A stretch of DNA of 64,000 bases, taken from the NCBI RefSeq assembly GCF_900112845.1, contig NZ_FONG01000017.1, forward strand, positions 1 through 64,000, read 5' to 3'. Below are positions 59,981 to 64,000 of this stretch, one piece after another. The first letter of the stretch is position 1; the number at the start of each line of letters is the position of its first letter. The DNA is from Actinacidiphila alni (GTDB lineage Bacteria; Actinomycetota; Actinomycetes; Streptomycetales; Streptomycetaceae). The translations under genes and the position numbers were made by a program. Under the pieces are notes generated by a model. That model worked only from the letters and a program-made list of their open reading frames with translations, was not told the origin of the DNA and did not search any database.

Positions 59981-60551
59981 GGCGGGACTTGACCCGGCGC
60001 AGGTCACCGAGGCCGCCGCCGCGCTCGTCGACGAGGTCGGGTTCGACCGGCTCAGCATGGGACTTGTCGCCGAGAGGCTCGGCGTCAAGACGCCCTCGCT
60101 CTACAAGCACGTCGCCGGCCAGGCCGACCTCGCCCACCGGATCGCCGTCCTCGCGGCCACCCAACTCGGCGACGCCGTACGCGACGCCACCCAGGGCCGG
60201 GCCGGCGGTGACGCCCTCTTCGCCGCCGCGCAGGCCATGCGGACGTACGTACGCGCGCACGCCGGACGGTACGCGGCGCTCAACAGCGCCCGCCCGGACG
60301 GGCCCGACGATCCGTTCGCCGCGGCCGCCGCCCGGGCACTGGGCTCCCTCGCCGCCGTCCTGCACGGCTACGACCTCGACCCCGACCAGGAGACCCACGC
60401 CCTGCGCATGCTGCGCAGCATGCTGCACGGATTCTCGACCCTCGAAGTCGCGGGCGGCTTCCAGCTGGACACCGACGTCGACGACAGCTTCACCTGGATG
60501 ATCACCTTCATCGACCGGGGACTCCGGGCCGCCACACCGCCCGCCCACTGA
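59973..60551 (+). CDS. TetR-family transcriptional regulator
   Basis: The GTG at 59973 overlaps the hydrolase stop and gives 192 residues. The N-terminal HTH reads VTEAAAALVDEVGFDRLSMGLVAERLGVKTPSLYKHVAGQADLAHRIAV, followed by an all-helical TetR C-terminal domain (WHG-like) for ligand binding. It probably represses its own operon at 59085-59119, responding to the hydrolase substrate or product. Confidence 0.92.
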   Translation: MPRAGLDPAQVTEAAAALVDEVGFDRLSMGLVAERLGVKTPSLYKHVAGQADLAHRIAVLAATQLGDAVRDATQGRAGGDALFAAAQAMRTYVRAHAGRYAALNSARPDGPDDPFAAAAARALGSLAAVLHGYDLDPDQETHALRMLRSMLHGFSTLEVAGGFQLDTDVDDSFTWMITFIDRGLRAATPPAH

Positions 60552-60573
60552 CGACCGAAAGGCGGTCACGGCC

Positions 60574-60939
60574 GTGACCGACAACACCCGAGGCGCTTTG
60601 CGCTTCCTCGCCGAACTGATCGCCTGGGTCGCCACCCCCTGGGCCCTGTGGCCCCACTCACCGGCCCTCGCGATCGGCGCCGTCCTCCTCCTGATCGGCC
60701 TGCCCACCCTCTTCAGCACCCCCGGCGACCGCCCGGGCGGCGACAGCCCCTTCCCGGTCCCCGGCGCCGTAACGATCCTCCTGGTCCTCCTCCAACTCGC
60801 CGCCGCCACCGCCTCGTCCTGGACCCTCCTCCCCACCTGGCCCGCCGCCGCGATCACCGCCCTCTGCCTCACCATCCCCCTCACCGACCACCCCCGCCGG
60901 CACCGCCTCCTCACCACCCCTCCAGCCCCGACCAGGTAG
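60574..60939 (+). CDS. Small membrane protein of the hydrolase/TetR operon
   Basis: The GTG at 60574, 22 bp after tetR, encodes 121 residues with four hydrophobic helices (starting ALRFLAELIAWVATPWALW) and a basic tail. It may belong to the YrdB-like/DUF2568 group but I cannot confirm that. Same-direction close spacing suggests the same transcript. Confidence 0.65.
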   Translation: MTDNTRGALRFLAELIAWVATPWALWPHSPALAIGAVLLLIGLPTLFSTPGDRPGGDSPFPVPGAVTILLVLLQLAAATASSWTLLPTWPAAAITALCLTIPLTDHPRRHRLLTTPPAPTR

Positions 60940-60945
60940 CCACCC

Positions 60946-61190
60946 GTGTCCATGCCCCGCATCCCATACGACCGACTTCCCGCCGACGTCCGCCAAGCGG
61001 TCGCCGTCAGGACCGGCGCGATTCACGAGGCGACGACCGCGCCCGGCGGCATGAATTCCGGGGTCGCCTCCGTCCTCACCACCGCCGGCGGCCCCGTCTT
61101 CGTGAAGGGCATCCCGACCGGCCATCCCCAAGTGACCGCCCAGCGCCGCGAGCCCGCGATCGCCCCGCACCCGCCCGCCTCGTGCGACCC
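60946..61190 (+). pseudogene. Phosphotransferase gene truncated at a tRNA remnant
   Basis: From GTG 60946 about 80 residues read as the start of an aminoglycoside-phosphotransferase-like kinase (DRLPADVRQAV, GMNSGVASVL, GGPVFVKGIP, TAQRREPAIAPH). The match stops abruptly at CDP, where the antisense tRNA-Lys sequence begins. The catalytic loop and most of the usual ~270 residues are missing. The frame stays open through the tRNA (to 61443) by chance. The gene was cut by integration or deletion at the attachment site. Confidence 0.8.
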
Positions 61191-61192
61191 CA

Positions 61193-61237
61193 TAGGCCGT
61201 GTGGGACTTGAACCCACAACCAGTGGATTAAAAGTCC
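61193..61237 (-). other. tRNA-Lys(UUU) 3' remnant, probable attachment site
   Basis: On the minus strand 45 bp match the 3' half of a tRNA-Lys gene: anticodon loop CTTTTAA, variable loop, a perfect T arm GTGGG-TTCAAGT-CCCAC, and acceptor strand ACGGCCT plus discriminator A. The anticodon-stem 5' strand is wrong (CAGGA cannot fully pair with TCCAC) and no D arm or 5' acceptor exists, so it is not a working tRNA. Such 3' tRNA halves are left by site-specific integration. The orientation places the inserted element to the right. The following 61238-61513 interval has no gene. Confidence 0.75.
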
Positions 61238-61513
61238 TGGTCAGAGAGTGCCGGGGGGTGGTGGACAGTGGGTCGCCATCCGAAACCCGCAGGTCAGGCC
61301 GACAGCTGTTGGCCGCCCCGTCCGCTACGTACCGCCCAGTGCCAGCACATCCGCTCACGCATCGCTCACGCATTCGGCCGTGCGGCTGGCCTCGTTCCAT
61401 CGCTGCCCCGTCGCCTTGCCCGATACTCGTCAGTATGACGTGAAGTCACCCTGAACGGCAGCCCAGCAGTCCCGGATCTGGGATGCTGAGGGCGATCGAG
61501 AGGGGCCGCAGCG

Positions 61514-62047
61514 ATGCAGTGGAAGATCCATGGGGAACGTCCGATCTACGAGAACCCTTGGGTGAACGTGTGGTTGGTCGATGTCGAGCAGCCGGACGGG
61601 CGGCGGTGGGAGCACCACGTGCTCAAGCTGCGACACCTGGCAGTGGCAGCCGTGGTGAACAACGAGAAGCGGGTCCTGATGATGTGGCGCCATCGCTTCA
61701 TCACGGACTCATGGGCCTGGGAACTGCCCATGGGCCTGGTCGAGGCCGATGAGACTCCGGCCGAGGCTGCCGGGCGCGAGGTCATGGAGGAGACCGGTTG
61801 GCGCACCAGCGAGATGAAGCCGCTCATCTATGCCCAGCCGGCCAACGGAATCACCGACTCGGAGCACTTTGTCTTCCGCGCCGACGCGGTCGAGTACGCC
61901 GGTCCGCCGACCGAACTCAACGAGTCCGACCGGCTTGAATGGATCCCGCTGTCCGAATTGCGCGGCATGATCGACCGGCGTGAAATCGTCAGCAGCGGGA
62001 CACTCGTGGGAGTTCTCTACCTGCTTCTGGACGAGGCCGGACTCTGA
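61514..62047 (+). CDS. NUDIX hydrolase
   Basis: ATG 61514 gives 177 residues starting MQWKIHGERPIYENPWVNVW. The NUDIX box GLVEADETPAEAAGREVMEETG is complete, and the layout (YENPWVNV, HHVLKLRHLAVAAVV) matches ADP-ribose pyrophosphatase-like members found next to Streptomyces XRE/TPR regulators. It ends back to back with the convergent TPR regulator (TGATCA). Its codons are less GC-biased than those of the core genes. Confidence 0.9.
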   Translation: MQWKIHGERPIYENPWVNVWLVDVEQPDGRRWEHHVLKLRHLAVAAVVNNEKRVLMMWRHRFITDSWAWELPMGLVEADETPAEAAGREVMEETGWRTSEMKPLIYAQPANGITDSEHFVFRADAVEYAGPPTELNESDRLEWIPLSELRGMIDRREIVSSGTLVGVLYLLLDEAGL

Positions 62048-63394
62048 TCAACCTGCTGTCTCCGCCAGCCGGGCGTCCAGTTCCGCGACTGGCCGGAATG
62101 TGCGGAACGGCATGAGCAGGTGACGGAAGTCCCGCAAGTGTGAGGTCACACGGGGCGAGTCGACGGTCGCAGACAGGTTCAGGGCGTCATTCGCCGCTCG
62201 GCATGCCTCCTCCACCTGGCCACGTTGCAGCTGGGTCCTCGCCAGCCAGAAGGAATGGAAGGCCCGGCCGCGCAGATTCGTCTCCGGCTCATCGCGCAGC
62301 GCTTCCGCGATCAACGGCTCGGCGGCACCCGCATCCCCGAGCTGCCCGAGCGCGATGCCGATGTCCACGGTGAGTTTGGTGCGGTCGAAGTAATTCACCC
62401 ACGGTGGGTCGTCGTCTGCGAATCCGACCCGCCCGAACTGCAACTGCGCCTCAGCGATGGCTGCATGGGTCGCCGGCCGGTCACGTGCGCTGGCGTGGCC
62501 GAACGCTTCGCGGACGTACAGCATCGCCATCAGTCTCGGAGTGCCACCGTCGTGGCGGGCAACGTCCTGGGCAGTCCGTGCCAATGTGACAGCTTCCTCG
62601 GCCCGGTCCTGATAGGTGGCTTGGAGGCTCAAACAAGCGAGGACGTTGGCGACGAAGGCCCGGTCGTCGATCGCGCGGGCCAGGCGCAGGGACTGGGTGA
62701 AGTACGCCCTCGCTGTGCTGTACTGCCGTGCGTCGAAGAGCGTCCAACCGGCCAGCCGGGCGAGTTCCGCAGCGATGCCGTGCAGACTGCGCCGGTAGTT
62801 CGGATCCGTACTGTCGGCCAGTAAGCCCAGGACGTACCTGAGTTGCGCAATCACAGCCGGCCGTAGGGCCTCGCCGCCGTGCTCGTCGTCCCGCCGCCAG
62901 TAGTCTTCGATCGAGGTCTGGAGGGACCGAAGCGTGCTCGGCGTTACTTTCGTGGCCGCCGCGATGGCGAGAATGCCGTCCAGATCCTCTGGCTGTCCCG
63001 GGAGGAAGCTCAGTCCAGGGGTCTCCTCGGCGAATCTGCGCACGGGCGGAGCGGGGGCCGGAGTTCGTTCCTCCCAGTCCCGCGGCGCGAGGCCGAGCAT
63101 GTGACCGGGAACCCGTAGGCCGTCCGCTACGCGTTCGATCACGTTCATGTTCGTGATGGTCCGGCGACCGGAAACGACCTCACCGACCCTGCTCGGTGTC
63201 AGCTCACATTGGCGGGCGATGCGGGAGACGTGAATACCGCCCCGTGCTTTCGCCAAGCCGAAGATCTTGGTGAAGTCCCGCGCGGCGCAAGCCTCGATCA
63301 TCTCGGGATCTGCCAGCAGACGAGCGGGCAGGCCGATCGCTGCTGTGGGTTCGATCATGCCGGCGCCCCCTGGTACGGGAGTGTGATCGCTCAT
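62048..63394 (-). CDS. HTH/TPR regulator (XRE-like)
   Basis: ATG 63394 (MSDHTP) is used, giving 448 residues; a GTG two codons earlier or ATG 63358 (MIEPTAA) are alternatives. The N-terminal HTH lies in ARDFTKIFGLAKARGGIHVSRIARQCELTPSRVGEVVSGRR. The rest is a TPR-like helical array similar in plan to the 8.9-kb regulator (RLAGWTLFDARQYSTARAYFTQSLRLA). This type is frequent on Streptomyces accessory elements beside NUDIX and HATPase genes. Direct targets are unknown. Confidence 0.88.
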   Translation of the reverse strand: MSDHTPVPGGAGMIEPTAAIGLPARLLADPEMIEACAARDFTKIFGLAKARGGIHVSRIARQCELTPSRVGEVVSGRRTITNMNVIERVADGLRVPGHMLGLAPRDWEERTPAPAPPVRRFAEETPGLSFLPGQPEDLDGILAIAAATKVTPSTLRSLQTSIEDYWRRDDEHGGEALRPAVIAQLRYVLGLLADSTDPNYRRSLHGIAAELARLAGWTLFDARQYSTARAYFTQSLRLARAIDDRAFVANVLACLSLQATYQDRAEEAVTLARTAQDVARHDGGTPRLMAMLYVREAFGHASARDRPATHAAIAEAQLQFGRVGFADDDPPWVNYFDRTKLTVDIGIALGQLGDAGAAEPLIAEALRDEPETNLRGRAFHSFWLARTQLQRGQVEEACRAANDALNLSATVDSPRVTSHLRDFRHLLMPFRTFRPVAELDARLAETAG

Positions 63395-63583
63395 CGTCAC
63401 ACGGGATCACTTACTGCGAGTTTACCCAGCATGGGTGTCCACGCTGGCCTTATCCCAGGACGGGTCCCTGGAGCAGTCTGAGATTCCCTCCAGGAGCTGG
63501 CCTCCGGAGAAAACGACAAGCCCCGTGCTGCACCGAAGTCAGCGGCATGGCACGGCATCCAGCGTCTCGAAAGGTCCCCAGCG

Positions 63584-64000
63584 ATGTCCGACACCATCTC
63601 GGATACCTGCCCTCCTACATTCGGATTCCGCGTCGAAGCCGAGTCCGAGGCGGTGTCCGAAGCCCGGCGGAAGATCGTCGCGTTAGTGCGGGGCTGGGAT
63701 GTGCCGGTGTCTGACAACACCTTGGACGACTTGGAGTTGCTGTCCACCGAGCTGATCACGAATGCCGTCCGGCACACCGATTCGTCCTGTGCGGTGGCCG
63801 TGCGCTGGACCGGCGAGCGCGTCCGGGTCGAGGTCACCGACGTGAGTCCTGCGCGCCCGTACCGGCGCCACAGCTCGCCAGAGGCGGAGGGCGGACGCGG
63901 CCTGCTCTTGGTCGAGTCCCTGGCCACCGCTTGGGGAAGCGCCCCCGATCCGGCAGGGAAGGTCGTCTGGTTCGAACTCGGACCGTCCGACGGGACGCCT
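63584..64000 (+). CDS. HATPase (RsbW-like), 3' end outside window
   Basis: From ATG 63584 the frame is open to the window end (139 residues seen). GHKL motifs are present: N-box LLSTELITNAVRHT, G1 VTDVSPARP, G2 EGGRGLLLVESLA. It is the third stand-alone HATPase in the window and is divergent from the HTH/TPR regulator. No palindrome as clear as those at the other two loci was found in the 189-bp interval. Confidence 0.88.
   Translation, partial: MSDTISDTCPPTFGFRVEAESEAVSEARRKIVALVRGWDVPVSDNTLDDLELLSTELITNAVRHTDSSCAVAVRWTGERVRVEVTDVSPARPYRRHSSPEAEGGRGLLLVESLATAWGSAPDPAGKVVWFELGPSDGTP

Noticed and set aside
61193-61270. Functional tRNA-Lys gene
   Set aside because: Only the 3' half is present; the anticodon stem cannot close and no D arm or 5' acceptor strand follows.

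Overview
The window is a 64 kb piece of a Streptomyces-type chromosome. The DNA is very GC-rich with strong third-position GC. Many genes are leaderless, with a TANNNT -10 box about 7 nt before the start codon. Several families are actinobacterial hallmarks: XRE/DUF5753 regulators paired with DUF397 proteins and small HATPase anti-sigma-like proteins, a ydaO (c-di-AMP) riboswitch before an M23 peptidase, and TAP-type secreted hydrolases. Gene assignments come from reading translated sequence; no database search was possible.

Layout. 0-9 kb is mostly core: the end of an FG-GAP repeat protein, tRNA-Thr(CGU) with its terminator, a lipoprotein peptidase, a small hydrolase, holB, and a degenerate asparagine-synthase-like protein. 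8.9-16.3 kb holds a sporulation-associated-type TPR regulator, lhgO, a methionyl-tRNA synthetase behind a Met-codon attenuator, trmB and a PrsW protease. 16.4-20.1 kb is accessory DNA of visibly lower GC: a putative modification-dependent nuclease (SRA-like plus PD-(D/E)XK) and a WhiJ-like regulatory locus. 20-27.2 kb has a membrane protein, a PfkB kinase/two-component cluster with 4-nt overlaps, and two MerR-controlled oxidoreductases. 27.2-35.4 kb is envelope-related: lipoproteins, a rhomboid-like membrane protein, the riboswitch-controlled M23 peptidase, a Tat-exported amidase, and an ArsR/MFS pair. 35.4-39.4 kb holds an RDD protein, a GNAT enzyme, a second WhiJ-like locus with tandem DUF397 genes, and a deazaflavin-dependent oxidoreductase. 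39.6-44.3 kb is the kdp potassium ATPase operon, including two tiny genes at its head and no kdpDE in view.

44.4-50.2 kb carries the most interesting system: a three-gene CATRA-type conflict operon (small associated protein, four-TM CATRA protein, TPR-CHAT caspase-like protease), followed by a NUDIX hydrolase. 50.3-61 kb is mixed: a signal-less GH25 lysozyme, a YihY-like membrane protein, an ATP-grasp protein that seems to start at ATA, DoxX/HxlR, an arsenic-type flavoprotein/ArsR pair, a glutaredoxin-like protein, two exported or anchored proteins, and a hydrolase/TetR operon under a palindromic promoter. At 61.19 kb a truncated phosphotransferase gene abuts a 45-bp tRNA-Lys(UUU) 3' remnant. 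This looks like an attachment site; accessory genes (NUDIX, TPR/HTH regulator, HATPase) continue to the window edge.
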